The position numbers and the translations under genes were made by a program. A stretch of 38,680 nucleotides of DNA from Blastocatellia bacterium. GTDB taxonomy: Bacteria; Acidobacteriota; Blastocatellia; Pyrinomonadales; Pyrinomonadaceae. The DNA lies in the NCBI GenBank assembly GCA_003488005.1, contig DNND01000090.1, positions 1 through 38,680 on the forward strand, in the 5' to 3' direction. The notes under the pieces are model-generated. The model searched no databases and was not told the DNA's origin. It saw only the letters and a list, made by a program, of their open reading frames with translations. Every line of letters starts with the position of its first letter. The first letter of the stretch is position 1. This document shows positions 8,812 through 16,486 of this stretch, in pieces.

Positions 8812-10491
8812 TTATGCGATACGGGAAACGCGCTGCGCGTCAAACTGTTCCGCGCCCTCCGATAGACCAATATCGCGCGAGAGCATCTCACTGATTTTCT
8901 CGAGCAACGGACGGAGAGTTCGCGGATCGTTGGCCGCCAATGAAATGACCGGCCGGGTGCTATTCGACGCGAGTTGACGCGAGATTACCGCGAGCGTCTC
9001 CGCCGCCACCAAATCCGCTTTGTTTAGAACCAGTAGTGAAGGAATTTCAGTGAGTTTAAGTTCCTGCAAAATTCTTTCTACCGCCTGCACCTGTTGCGAC
9101 CAGCGCGGATTGGCTGCATCAACCAGGTGAATCAACAAGCGACTGTCAACGATTTCTTCCAACGTCGAACGAAAGGCAGAAAGAAGGCCGGGCGGCAGAT
9201 CGCGAATGAAACCAACCGTGTCGTTAACAATGATTTCCTGTTCTCGCGGCAGCCTGAGCCGGCGGGAAGTAGGATCGAGCGTCGCGAACATCCGCTGCTC
9301 GGCCCGCACCTCACTGTGGGTCAACGCATTAAGCAGCGTAGATTTTCCGGCGTTGGTATAGCCGACAATTGAGACGACCGGCAGTTCGTTTCTGGTGCGA
9401 ACCTTTCTTCGCTCATGCCGCCGGCGCCGCTGTAGCTCGATTTCTTTTTCCAGGCGGTTGATGCGGTCGCGAACACGACGGCGATCCGTCTCGAGTTTTG
9501 TTTCACCCGGACCACGACCGCCTATGCCGCCCGCCAGACGCGAGAACCCTGAATCCTGACCGGCTATCAGTCGCGGCAGGAGATATTTCAGTTGGGCCAA
9601 CTCTACTTGAATACGGCCCTCGTGCGATTGTGCACGTTGCGCAAAGATGTCCAGGATCAGTTGCGAGCGATCAAGAATTTTCAGGTCGGTGGCCTCCGAG
9701 AGCGATCTAACTTGCGCCGGCGTTAGCTCACGATCGAACACCAGCATGTCCGCGCCTAATTGCAGTGAACGAATGAGCAGCTCCTGGAGCTTTCCCCGAC
9801 CAAGCACCGTGCGCGGATCAATGGCCTGCCGGCGTTGAATGACTTTGTCCTGGATCACCATGCCCGCGGAAGTTGCGAGCTCGTTTAGTTCGGCCATCGA
9901 CTCTTCCGCGTCGCTTAATGGACCAGTCGTCACGCCGACCAGGATGGTGCGATCTTTGACTCGAGCCTGGCGCGTCGCATTCCGATTGCGCGCCATTTCT
10001 TCTTCAAGCGATTCGATTAGAGCGAGAAAGTCGACATCTAGTTGCGAAGCAATTGCTTTTGGCAGGAATGCGTATGTTTCTCCGGCCGTGCTGTGTGCGC
10101 CGTCAGCAGACAGCGGCAGCAGATGAGCGGCATTAACCATCCCCGGTAATCCGCTGGTTTCATTGACATCAATCGCGACCATCAAGTCGAGACGCAGCAA
10201 CGCGAGGTCGGTCAAATCGTCCTGCGTCAGACCTTCGCCGCGTAGATGTGTGTGAACGCAACGAAGGCCACGAAAACGATCGACAGCGACGCGGATGCGC
10301 TTGAAATCCGGAAGCTCAATGCTGCGATTGTCGCCGACCATCACATATTCCACGCGGCCCGCGCGATCTATTAGGGCGCCAATCTGGCGGCGGGTTTCAT
10401 GCGAAAGTTCCGCCAATTGCCGCGCAAATTCCGGCGTGACAATTTCCTGTGCAGGCAGGCGACGCGTGTACAGCTTCGCAATTCGGCGCAA
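8812..10491 (-). CDS. hflX: Ribosome-associated GTPase HflX
   Basis: 559 residues from TTG 10491. An N-terminal HflX nucleotide-binding domain (including the GRGKLQEL segment) and a long coiled, basic middle (about 330-365) precede the G domain with P-loop GYTNAGKST near residue 375, DTVGF switch and NKAD near the end. HflX splits stalled 70S ribosomes after heat or antibiotic stress. The start is uncertain. The frame stays open upstream to 10612 with no ATG, GTG or TTG, and codes there for a conserved-looking LGNTAGLKPNQ segment that acidobacterial HflX proteins normally contain. An SD-like GGAAGGA precedes an ATT at 10536-10534, so translation may start at AUU. Confidence 0.93.
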   Translation of the reverse strand: MRRIAKLYTRRLPAQEIVTPEFARQLAELSHETRRQIGALIDRAGRVEYVMVGDNRSIELPDFKRIRVAVDRFRGLRCVHTHLRGEGLTQDDLTDLALLRLDLMVAIDVNETSGLPGMVNAAHLLPLSADGAHSTAGETYAFLPKAIASQLDVDFLALIESLEEEMARNRNATRQARVKDRTILVGVTTGPLSDAEESMAELNELATSAGMVIQDKVIQRRQAIDPRTVLGRGKLQELLIRSLQLGADMLVFDRELTPAQVRSLSEATDLKILDRSQLILDIFAQRAQSHEGRIQVELAQLKYLLPRLIAGQDSGFSRLAGGIGGRGPGETKLETDRRRVRDRINRLEKEIELQRRRRHERRKVRTRNELPVVSIVGYTNAGKSTLLNALTHSEVRAEQRMFATLDPTSRRLRLPREQEIIVNDTVGFIRDLPPGLLSAFRSTLEEIVDSRLLIHLVDAANPRWSQQVQAVERILQELKLTEIPSLLVLNKADLVAAETLAVISRQLASNSTRPVISLAANDPRTLRPLLEKISEMLSRDIGLSEGAEQFDAQRVSRIA

Positions 10492-10536
10492 CTGGTTGGG
10501 CTTCAGGCCCGCAGTGTTTCCCAGTACGTCCTTAAT

Positions 10537-10952
10537 AATTCCTTCCTTCCGGTGTTGCGCACACTCGTGACCGCGGCTTGAGGTTAATACTTTCGCACCA
10601 GCGTCTGTCTATGTTTTGGATCGAGCTGAAGTTACAGCGGGAGTGCAGCGAGCAGTGGGTTTCCGACGCCAGAGAATTATTATTAATGTTGCTCTGCGAT
10701 ATCGCTTCGCTTATTCGCTTGAGCATTACGATTCAGTTGCGAGCACGTTGATTACACCTTGAAACCACGGTCGTTGCCGCTCCTGGAAGTCAACGTGCGA
10801 GGCCGGATTATAACACATCGTAGACCACAGCAAGGCAACGCTCTTCCGCCCGGAGCGACGGAAAAGTTTGTCCATTAGACAGTGTTCAAAGCCCGTCGTA
10901 TGATGAAAGTTCTTTAGCAAATTGCGGGTTCCCTCGCTTGCGGCCGTTTTAT
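10537..10952. other. Intergenic region between divergent hflX and the IPT/NHL gene
   Basis: About 400 bases that must hold the divergent promoters of hflX (-) and the propeller gene (+). I see no convincing -35/-10 pair, tRNA or small gene. The right end abuts the inverted-repeat element at 10953-11059. Confidence 0.3.
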
Positions 10953-11059
10953 GGACAGCGGCAGCTTGACGCCAACTTTGCTAATACCGAAAGCTCGCGT
11001 GCCTTCCGTTATGAGAATCGCAGGGCTGTCCAGAAAGCGGCGTCAAGCCGCCGCAGTCC
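10953..11059. repeat. 107-bp MITE-like element with 21-bp terminal inverted repeats
   Basis: GGACAGCGGCAGCTTGACGC (then C; 10953-10973) matches the reverse complement of 11039-11059 at 19 of 21 positions. The right arm has the GGCGTCAAGCCGCCGC pattern, itself partly palindromic, which resembles repeats I have seen scattered in other soil-bacterial genomes. The interior of about 65 bases has no coding content. It lies just before the likely start of the propeller gene. Confidence 0.7.
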
Positions 11060-11070
11060 AGATAAAGCAA

Positions 11071-12090
11071 ATGAACAAAGCGCCAGAAATTCTTAAGGTT
11101 GACCCAGACATCGCGATCCCCGGTGGCGAGGTTGCGATTAATTGCGCTGAGTTCGATACCAGCGATCCGACACTCTGCGCTGTTTGGTTTGGGAAAGAAC
11201 GGGCCCCTTTGGTGGCGCTATCATCCAGGCGTGTCCTGGCGATCGTTCCTGAAATGAAGGATAGCGGCGAGCTGGCCGTTGCCCTGGAAAGCCGGGGAGT
11301 CAGAAGCGCTGACGCGAGCATAATCGTAGGCCGGAGACTTGCCGAGGACCTTCATCCGGTAACTAATCCGGCTTTCGACAAAGATGACGGCGCCTTGTTT
11401 GTAACTCGCTCCGGCTCGCGCGGGGAGCAGCTTCCGGTCACATTATTTCGTATCGACGTGAACGGAGAGATTACCGAGTTTTCGGGTGACATTACGAATC
11501 CTACTGGAATCGCTTTCGACAGTCGCGGTCAGATGTTCGTCAGCAGTCGCATGGACGGCAGCATCTATCGCATTACGCCGTTCAAGGAGGCGGTCCCGTT
11601 TGCGCACGGTCTTGGCGTGGCGACGGGAATTGCATTCGACCGCGACGACACGATGTACGTTGGCGACCGCACCGGAACAATTTACAAGGTCAACGGCATT
11701 GGAGAAGAGACACAGTGGGCACAGCTCGAGCCATCTGTCTCGGCTTATCACCTGGCCGTCGGGCCAGACGAAGCGTTGTATGTCACCGGCCCAACTGTAG
11801 CGAGTTTTGATTCAATAATGCGCGTCGCGTCCGATGGTTCAGTCAGCACTTTCTACAAAGGTTTGGGCCGGCCGCAGGGGCTGGCTTTTGATCCTGAGGG
11901 AAATCTCTTGGTGGCGGCTTCGCTGCGTGGGCGTCGCGGGATCGTTCGAATTACCCCGGGTGGCAAGAAGGCCGAGCTGTTTTTGGCGGGCATGAATCTG
12001 GTTGGGCTGGCATTTAGTTCGACGGGCGATCTAGTTGTCGCTTCGACCGACGCAGTTTACAGCGTGCCGCTCGCGTTGGCTTCACAGTGA
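11071..12090 (+). CDS. IPT/TIG plus NHL-repeat beta-propeller protein
   Basis: About 339 residues from ATG 11071. A start at 10951 is open but would begin inside the inverted-repeat element and add 40 basic residues unlike the rest. The first ~85 residues resemble an IPT/TIG immunoglobulin-like domain (ILKVDPDIAIPGGEVAINC). The remainder is an NHL/SMP-30-type propeller with repeats of the form GIAFDxxGxxFVSSR, GIAFDRDDTMYVGDR and GLAFDPEGNLLVAAS. No signal peptide is evident at this start. Such propellers serve as interaction scaffolds or lactonase-like enzymes; no catalytic metal site can be assigned. It stands alone between repeat elements. Confidence 0.8.
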   Translation: MNKAPEILKVDPDIAIPGGEVAINCAEFDTSDPTLCAVWFGKERAPLVALSSRRVLAIVPEMKDSGELAVALESRGVRSADASIIVGRRLAEDLHPVTNPAFDKDDGALFVTRSGSRGEQLPVTLFRIDVNGEITEFSGDITNPTGIAFDSRGQMFVSSRMDGSIYRITPFKEAVPFAHGLGVATGIAFDRDDTMYVGDRTGTIYKVNGIGEETQWAQLEPSVSAYHLAVGPDEALYVTGPTVASFDSIMRVASDGSVSTFYKGLGRPQGLAFDPEGNLLVAASLRGRRGIVRITPGGKKAELFLAGMNLVGLAFSSTGDLVVASTDAVYSVPLALASQ

Positions 12091-12114
12091 CCTTTGGATT
12101 GGCTTCGCAGTGAC

Positions 12115-12146
12115 ATGAAGTCAGTACCGCCTGCGATAGCGGGTGG
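12115..12146. repeat. REP-like hairpin repeat, copy 1
   Basis: Core ATGAAGTCAGTACCG followed by an 8-bp stem: CCGCCTGC, loop GATA, GCGGGTGG. A second copy lies at 29984-30015 (28 of 32 identical). Just upstream, a TTGGCTTC(A/G)CAGTGAC word occurs twice (12076-12090 and 12099-12113), the first copy ending exactly at the preceding stop codon. Confidence 0.75.
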
Positions 12147-12175
12147 CTCTCATGTTTACTGATAAACTTCAGTTT

Positions 12176-12204
12176 TTGACACGATCTGACGGCCATGTTA
12201 GTGT
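12176..12204 (+). promoter_or_regulatory. Probable promoter of the S2P-trpS-scpAB operon
   Basis: Consensus TTGACA (12176-12181), 17-base spacer and TAGTGT (12199-12204). It sits directly downstream of the hairpin repeat and 38 bases before the S2P start. Confidence 0.45.
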
Positions 12205-12242
12205 GACCTTCCTGTTTTATTTCTTCCGCACCGACCTGCTAA

Positions 12243-12926
12243 ATGGGCAATATTAACGCCAGCATTCAACAATTCATCCTCTACATGGTGGCGCTCATTT
12301 TTTCGTTGTCAGTTCATGAGTCGGCCCATGCCTGGATGTCCAGTCGGTTCGGCGATGACCTCGCGCGTTCACAGGGACGCATTAGCTTGAATCCAATTTC
12401 CCATGTCGATCCAATTGGGACTTTGCTCTTTCCGGCGATTGCATTCTTCACCGGCGCACCACTTATCGGTTGGGCCAAACCCACACCCGTAAATCCGCTG
12501 AGGTGGCGTAACAAGCGCGTTGCCAACTTCTGGGTTTCGGCCGCCGGTGCTATCAGCAATTTCATTATCGCGTTTATCGCCGGCGGCATCATTAGAGTGT
12601 TGTATACAGTCGGCGTAATTGATGAGGGCCTGGGGCTGGTGAATTCCCAATCGACAATTGCCAATGGCGCTGTCGAGTTACTGATCGTTTTCTTTATTCT
12701 TAATGTTGCTTTAGGAGTTTTTAATCTGCTCCCAATTCCACCGCTTGATGGCAGCAAAGTGTTGGCCAGCATATTGCCGCCGAGTTTTGAATCCGGCATT
12801 GAAGCGCTCGAGAGGTTTGGCTTTATCTTGTTGTTCATTGCTGTTTTCACCGGCGTGCTTGGCATCGTTTTCAGGATTGTTATGCCGATAGCCTGGGCGC
12901 TCGTATTCATCGGTAGCAGGCCATGA
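12243..12926 (+). CDS. Site-2 protease family (M50) membrane metallopeptidase
   Basis: 227 residues from ATG 12243, with no clear SD. The zinc motif HESAH is at residues 25-29 inside the first membrane helix, and the third ligand lies in the conserved NLLPIPPLDGSK segment near residue 168. About five to six hydrophobic segments are visible. The short length and absence of a PDZ domain place it in the compact S2P/Rip3-like subgroup that cleaves within or near the membrane. Substrates are unknown. It overlaps trpS by four bases (ATGA), indicating translational coupling, an arrangement (S2P, trpS, scpA, scpB, rluB) I regard as common in this phylum. Confidence 0.92.
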   Translation: MGNINASIQQFILYMVALIFSLSVHESAHAWMSSRFGDDLARSQGRISLNPISHVDPIGTLLFPAIAFFTGAPLIGWAKPTPVNPLRWRNKRVANFWVSAAGAISNFIIAFIAGGIIRVLYTVGVIDEGLGLVNSQSTIANGAVELLIVFFILNVALGVFNLLPIPPLDGSKVLASILPPSFESGIEALERFGFILLFIAVFTGVLGIVFRIVMPIAWALVFIGSRP

Positions 12927-13924
12927 AGAGAATTTTTAGCGGCGTGCAGCCGACCGGCAATATTCATTTAGGGAATTATCTCGGCGCGTTGCGCAACTGG
13001 GTGGCGCTGCAGCATGAGTACGAAAGTTTTTTCTGCATCGTCAACCTGCACGCGATTACCAATCGGCAGGACCCGAAACTGTTAGCCGGGAAAACCCGAG
13101 AGCTGGCGCGCATCTACATCGCGGTTGGAATCGATCCGAGCATCTCGACGATCTTTGTACAGTCAGACGTTCCCGCGCACGCAGAACTGACATGGGTACT
13201 TAACTGCATCGCGCGCATGTCGGAGCTCGAGCGGATGACGCAGTTTAAGGATAAGGCGCGCAAACAGACTGAGAACGTCGGCGTGGGAATATTTGACTAT
13301 CCGGTACTAATGGCGGCGGACATCCTGCTTTATCAAACTGATCTGGTCCCAGTCGGCGAAGATCAAAAGCAGCATCTCGAGCTGACGCGGGATCTGGCGA
13401 TCCGGTTCAATCGCGATTACGGCGAAACGTTTCGCGTTCCTGACGCTTATATTCCCAAGGTGGGAGCGCGCATAATGTCGCTGTCGGATCCCACGAAGAA
13501 GATGTCAAAATCGGATGACGATCCGGCTGGGTGCGTTATGCTGCTGGACGATGCAGACAGCATTCAACGAAAATTCAAACGCGCGGTGACTGACTCGGGA
13601 ACTGAGATTCGTTTTGATGCGTCGCGTCCGGCGATGACGAATCTTTTGACAATCTTTCAATTGCTGACTGGTCAGGCCCCGGACGAGATTGAGTCGCATT
13701 TTGCAGGGAAAGGTTACGGTCAGTTAAAGCAGGAGCTGGCGGAAATCACGATCGAATTTCTGCGACCGCTGCGCGAGAAGGTTGAATCAATCAGCGACAG
13801 CGAATTAGGCGCGATTCTGGACCAGGGCAAACAAAAGGCGCGCGGCATTGCGCAACCAACCTTGGAAACCGTCATGGCGCGCGTGGGAATTTCCGGCGCC
13901 AAAGAATTGCTCGCAAGAAATTGA
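12923..13924 (+). CDS. trpS: Tryptophanyl-tRNA synthetase
   Basis: 333 residues, class I synthetase charging tRNA-Trp. The HIGH-type signature appears as TGNIHLGN (residues 11-18) and the KMSKS loop is exact at 193-197. Length matches the bacterial TrpS I family (about 330). The start ATG overlaps the S2P stop by four bases, and the next gene begins 17 bases after its stop, so it sits inside an operon. Confidence 0.97.
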   Translation: MKRIFSGVQPTGNIHLGNYLGALRNWVALQHEYESFFCIVNLHAITNRQDPKLLAGKTRELARIYIAVGIDPSISTIFVQSDVPAHAELTWVLNCIARMSELERMTQFKDKARKQTENVGVGIFDYPVLMAADILLYQTDLVPVGEDQKQHLELTRDLAIRFNRDYGETFRVPDAYIPKVGARIMSLSDPTKKMSKSDDDPAGCVMLLDDADSIQRKFKRAVTDSGTEIRFDASRPAMTNLLTIFQLLTGQAPDEIESHFAGKGYGQLKQELAEITIEFLRPLREKVESISDSELGAILDQGKQKARGIAQPTLETVMARVGISGAKELLARN

Positions 13925-13941
13925 TTATTGGCAAGGTATTA

Positions 13942-14748
13942 ATGGACGAAACTGACCAAAGCACAGCCACCCAACCCGCGGCGGAAGAAACCGGCGGACC
14001 GATAAGCGTAACCGGATCGTCTCCGGAGATCGTCGCCGATGACACGACTGACGATCTGAAGATCGTGATGGGCGACTTTGATGGCCCACTCGACCTGTTG
14101 TTGCACCTTATTCGTCAGGAACAAGTCAACATTTACGACATACCGGTGGCGCGCATCGCGGACGAGTACCTGCGCTATTTGCAGGTGATGCAGGAACTGG
14201 ACATTGCTGTGGCCGGCGATTTTCTGGTGATGGCGGCGACCTTAATCGAGCTGAAGACGCGCATGCTGTTGCCGCGCGATCCTTTTGCGGCCCCGGAAGA
14301 GGAAGAAGATCCGCGCAAAGATCTGGTGGATCAACTGCTCGAGTATCAGAAGTACAAGGCGGCCGCACAAATGCTTTGGTCGCGCGCCACCGTCGAGCGC
14401 GCGGTATTCAAACGCGCGGAAATCGAAACTGATAAGAACAACCCCGAAGTTTCTGTGGGGCTTTTCGATTTACTAAAAGTATTTCAGGAAATCCTGGCAC
14501 GCCACAAGGAAGAAGTTCTGCTGGAAATTGAGCGCGAAGAAATTTCCATGACCGAGATGCTTGAGCGGCTGAGAAACATGGTGATGTCCGCAGGCGAACT
14601 GAACCTGCGCGTGTTTTTTGAACGGGCGCAATCACGTCGCGAGTTGGTGCTGGCTTTTCTGTCGGTGCTGGAACTGGTGCGTTCGACGGAAATCAAGTTA
14701 TTTCAAAAAGAGACCTTTGGCGACATCGTCGCCAAGGTCGCAAGCTAG
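13942..14748 (+). CDS. scpA: Segregation and condensation protein A (kleisin)
   Basis: About 268 residues from ATG 13942, preceded by AAGG (13933-13936) at a five-base spacing; a TTG at 13921 is open but has no SD. After an acidic lead of ~45 residues comes the ScpA hallmark FDGPLDLLLHLIRQEQVNIY and DFLVMAATLIELKTRMLLP. The C-terminal winged helix (FLSVLELVRSTEIKLFQKE) closes the Smc head. ScpA bridges Smc dimers with ScpB in chromosome condensation. scpB follows after 82 bases. Confidence 0.96.
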   Translation: MDETDQSTATQPAAEETGGPISVTGSSPEIVADDTTDDLKIVMGDFDGPLDLLLHLIRQEQVNIYDIPVARIADEYLRYLQVMQELDIAVAGDFLVMAATLIELKTRMLLPRDPFAAPEEEEDPRKDLVDQLLEYQKYKAAAQMLWSRATVERAVFKRAEIETDKNNPEVSVGLFDLLKVFQEILARHKEEVLLEIEREEISMTEMLERLRNMVMSAGELNLRVFFERAQSRRELVLAFLSVLELVRSTEIKLFQKETFGDIVAKVAS

Positions 14749-14784
14749 ATTGAAAAGTTATTCGGTTACTGCCCCGGGAAACGC

Positions 14785-14807
14785 AAGCTAAAGCTTGTAC
14801 TCTAAAC
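14785..14807. repeat. Short repeated box upstream of scpB
   Basis: AAGCTAAAG followed by CTTGTACTCTAAAC. It contains the perfect palindromic core CAAGCT-AA-AGCTTG. A second copy (20 of 23) occurs at 25202-25224, in the same position relative to the cutA start (12-24 bases upstream). Confidence 0.6.
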
Positions 14808-14830
14808 TGCAAGAATTAGGCAAAATACCA

Positions 14831-15520
14831 ATGAGCGAAGAGAGCATAGACAACGAAACAGATCAGCCGCTTGACGAAGCCGCGCTGAACGAAGAGGCGG
14901 CCAAAGAACTCGAAGCGTTGGTAGCCGCCGAAGCAACCGGCGTTGAAGCGCAGGATTCGACTGACGAAGGCGCGGCGTATCAAGTGCAGAGTTCTGCCGA
15001 GCGCGCAGGCGTCATCGAGGCCTTGATTTTTGTTTCGGAAGAACCGATCAGCGCAAAAACAATTGCCGATGTGTTGCGCGAGGATCGCAGCGTGATTGAT
15101 GGCGCGCTGGCGGAACTTTCGCAGGAGTTTAATGGGCGCAACGGTGGTTTGCAGTTGCGCGAGGTCGCGGGTGGCTGGCAGTTTGCAACGCGTCCGGAGT
15201 ATCACGAACACGTGCGCGCCTTTCTGCGGTCGCGGCCCAGCGCCAAGCTATCGATAGCGTCGTTGGAAACGTTGGCGGTGATTGCCTACAAACAACCGGT
15301 CACGGTCCCGGAGGTTTTGGAGATTCGCGGCGTGCAATCGCCGTCGTCAATCAAGACGCTGCTCGATAAGAAATTGATTGTGGCCAAGGGCCGGAAGGAC
15401 ACAGTTGGCCGGCCCATGATGTATGGGACCTCGAAAGACTTCTTAATGCAGTTTGGCTTGAAGGATCTTTCCGAGCTTCCCAGCATGGAAGACTTCCAGG
15501 ATTTGGCTGGCGGCTCATAA
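14831..15520 (+). CDS. scpB: Segregation and condensation protein B
   Basis: About 229 residues from ATG 14831 (AGG ten bases upstream); an in-frame TTG at 14795 lies inside the repeated box and is less likely. An acidic N-terminal lead of ~55 residues precedes two winged-helix domains: VIEALIFVSEEPISAKTIAD, and the family signature LETLAVIAYKQPVTVPEVLE followed by GRPMMYGTSKDFL. ScpB dimers bind ScpA and modulate the Smc complex. Confidence 0.96.
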   Translation: MSEESIDNETDQPLDEAALNEEAAKELEALVAAEATGVEAQDSTDEGAAYQVQSSAERAGVIEALIFVSEEPISAKTIADVLREDRSVIDGALAELSQEFNGRNGGLQLREVAGGWQFATRPEYHEHVRAFLRSRPSAKLSIASLETLAVIAYKQPVTVPEVLEIRGVQSPSSIKTLLDKKLIVAKGRKDTVGRPMMYGTSKDFLMQFGLKDLSELPSMEDFQDLAGGS

Positions 15521-15522
15521 TC

Positions 15523-15603
15523 AGGAGGCACTCGGCAGGAGCAGTCGGCAGGCGACTAGCTCCCGTTTTCCCGCCTGCCGACTGCTGCTGCCGTCTGCAG
15601 ACT
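15523..15603. repeat. Inverted heptad-array element, word GCNGNCT
   Basis: Two 34-base arms (15523-15556 and 15570-15603) are inverted copies with about 26 of 34 matches, including a perfect 15-bp core (15540-15554 with 15572-15586). Both arms are built of 7-base words such as GCCGACT and GCCGTCT, and both carry one 6-base word at the equivalent place (GCTCCT against GCTGCT). The array ends seven bases before the rluB start codon. Confidence 0.8.
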
Positions 15604-15610
15604 GAACCCA

Positions 15611-16387
15611 ATGCAAGAACGACTACAAAAATTAATCGCCAACGCCGGCATCGCCTCGCGACGTCATGCCGAAGAATTGATTACGGCCGGCGAAGTCACC
15701 GTCAACGGCAAGGTCATAACGGCACTCGGCACGAAAGCGGATCCGGCGAAAGACCACATCAAGGTTCGCGGCAAACTCATCAACCCGGCGATTGAAAAAC
15801 GCGCGCTGGTCCACGTGCTGCTGAATAAACCGAAAGGCTGTCTCTCAAGCGTTTCCGATCCGGAAGACCGCCCCACTGTCCTGCAGTATTTGCCGGCCTC
15901 GCTTGGCCGCCTTTATCCGGTCGGCCGTCTGGATTTCAATACGGAAGGTTTATTGCTTCTGACCAACGATGGTGAGTTTACAAACTTCATCACTTCCGCG
16001 CGCAACAAGGTCCAGAAGATTTATGAAGCAAAGGTAAAAGGCGTGCCCACTGAGCAGGCGATTGAACGTTTGCGACGGGGCGTGACGCTCGAGGACGGCA
16101 CGCGCACCGCGCCGGCAAAAATCAAACGCGTTTACGAAACCCAGACAAACTCCTGGTTTGAAATTATCCTGCATGAAGGAAAGAACCAGCAGATACGCCG
16201 CATGTTCGAACTTATCGGTCACTCGGTGATGAAGTTGCGGCGCTCGCAAATCGGGCCATTGCGCGATGACAAATTGAAGCCCGGCACCTGGCGAAAACTT
16301 TCGGAACAGGAAGTCAAAGCGATCACAACCAAAAGTAAGAGTGCGCGGCCGGGGCGCGTGGCCAGTCACGCTTCATCGCGGCAATAA
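15611..16387 (+). CDS. rluB: 23S rRNA pseudouridine synthase, RluB/RsuA family
   Basis: 258 residues from ATG 15611; no SD, because the heptad array occupies the upstream bases. An N-terminal S4 RNA-binding domain (residues 1-60, RLQKLIANAGIASRRHAEEL) is followed by the catalytic RsuA/RluB domain with GRLDFNTEGLLLLTNDGEF, whose Asp is the nucleophile, and a closing HEGKNQQIRRMFE motif. It isomerises a specific uridine of 23S rRNA (position 2605 in E. coli numbering for RluB). The C-terminus ends in a basic Ser/Arg tail. It follows scpB, a common adjacency. Confidence 0.93.
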   Translation: MQERLQKLIANAGIASRRHAEELITAGEVTVNGKVITALGTKADPAKDHIKVRGKLINPAIEKRALVHVLLNKPKGCLSSVSDPEDRPTVLQYLPASLGRLYPVGRLDFNTEGLLLLTNDGEFTNFITSARNKVQKIYEAKVKGVPTEQAIERLRRGVTLEDGTRTAPAKIKRVYETQTNSWFEIILHEGKNQQIRRMFELIGHSVMKLRRSQIGPLRDDKLKPGTWRKLSEQEVKAITTKSKSARPGRVASHASSRQ

Positions 16388-16416
16388 GGTAGAATCTAGG
16401 GCTTAAGGAATTGTTG

Positions 16417-16478
16417 GTTGGACAGGCATTCTTGCCTGTGATTTAGCAGGCGGGGATGCCTTTGTCGCGCCTGCCAAC
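16417..16478. repeat. Nested palindromic intergenic repeat
   Basis: Outer arms GTTGGACAGGC (16417-16427) and GCCTGCCAAC (16469-16478), with an inner hairpin ACAGGC-ATTCTT-GCCTGT and further GGCAGGC/GGATGCC words between. It ends nine bases before the GTG start of the acyl-CoA dehydrogenase. No coding content. It differs from the heptad arrays in lacking a 7-base period. Confidence 0.65.
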
Positions 16479-16486
16479 GAAAAAAA

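Noticed and set aside
10537..10952. tRNA or other structured RNA in the hflX divergent region
   Set aside because: No cloverleaf, TTCGA loop or CCA end found on either strand by eye.
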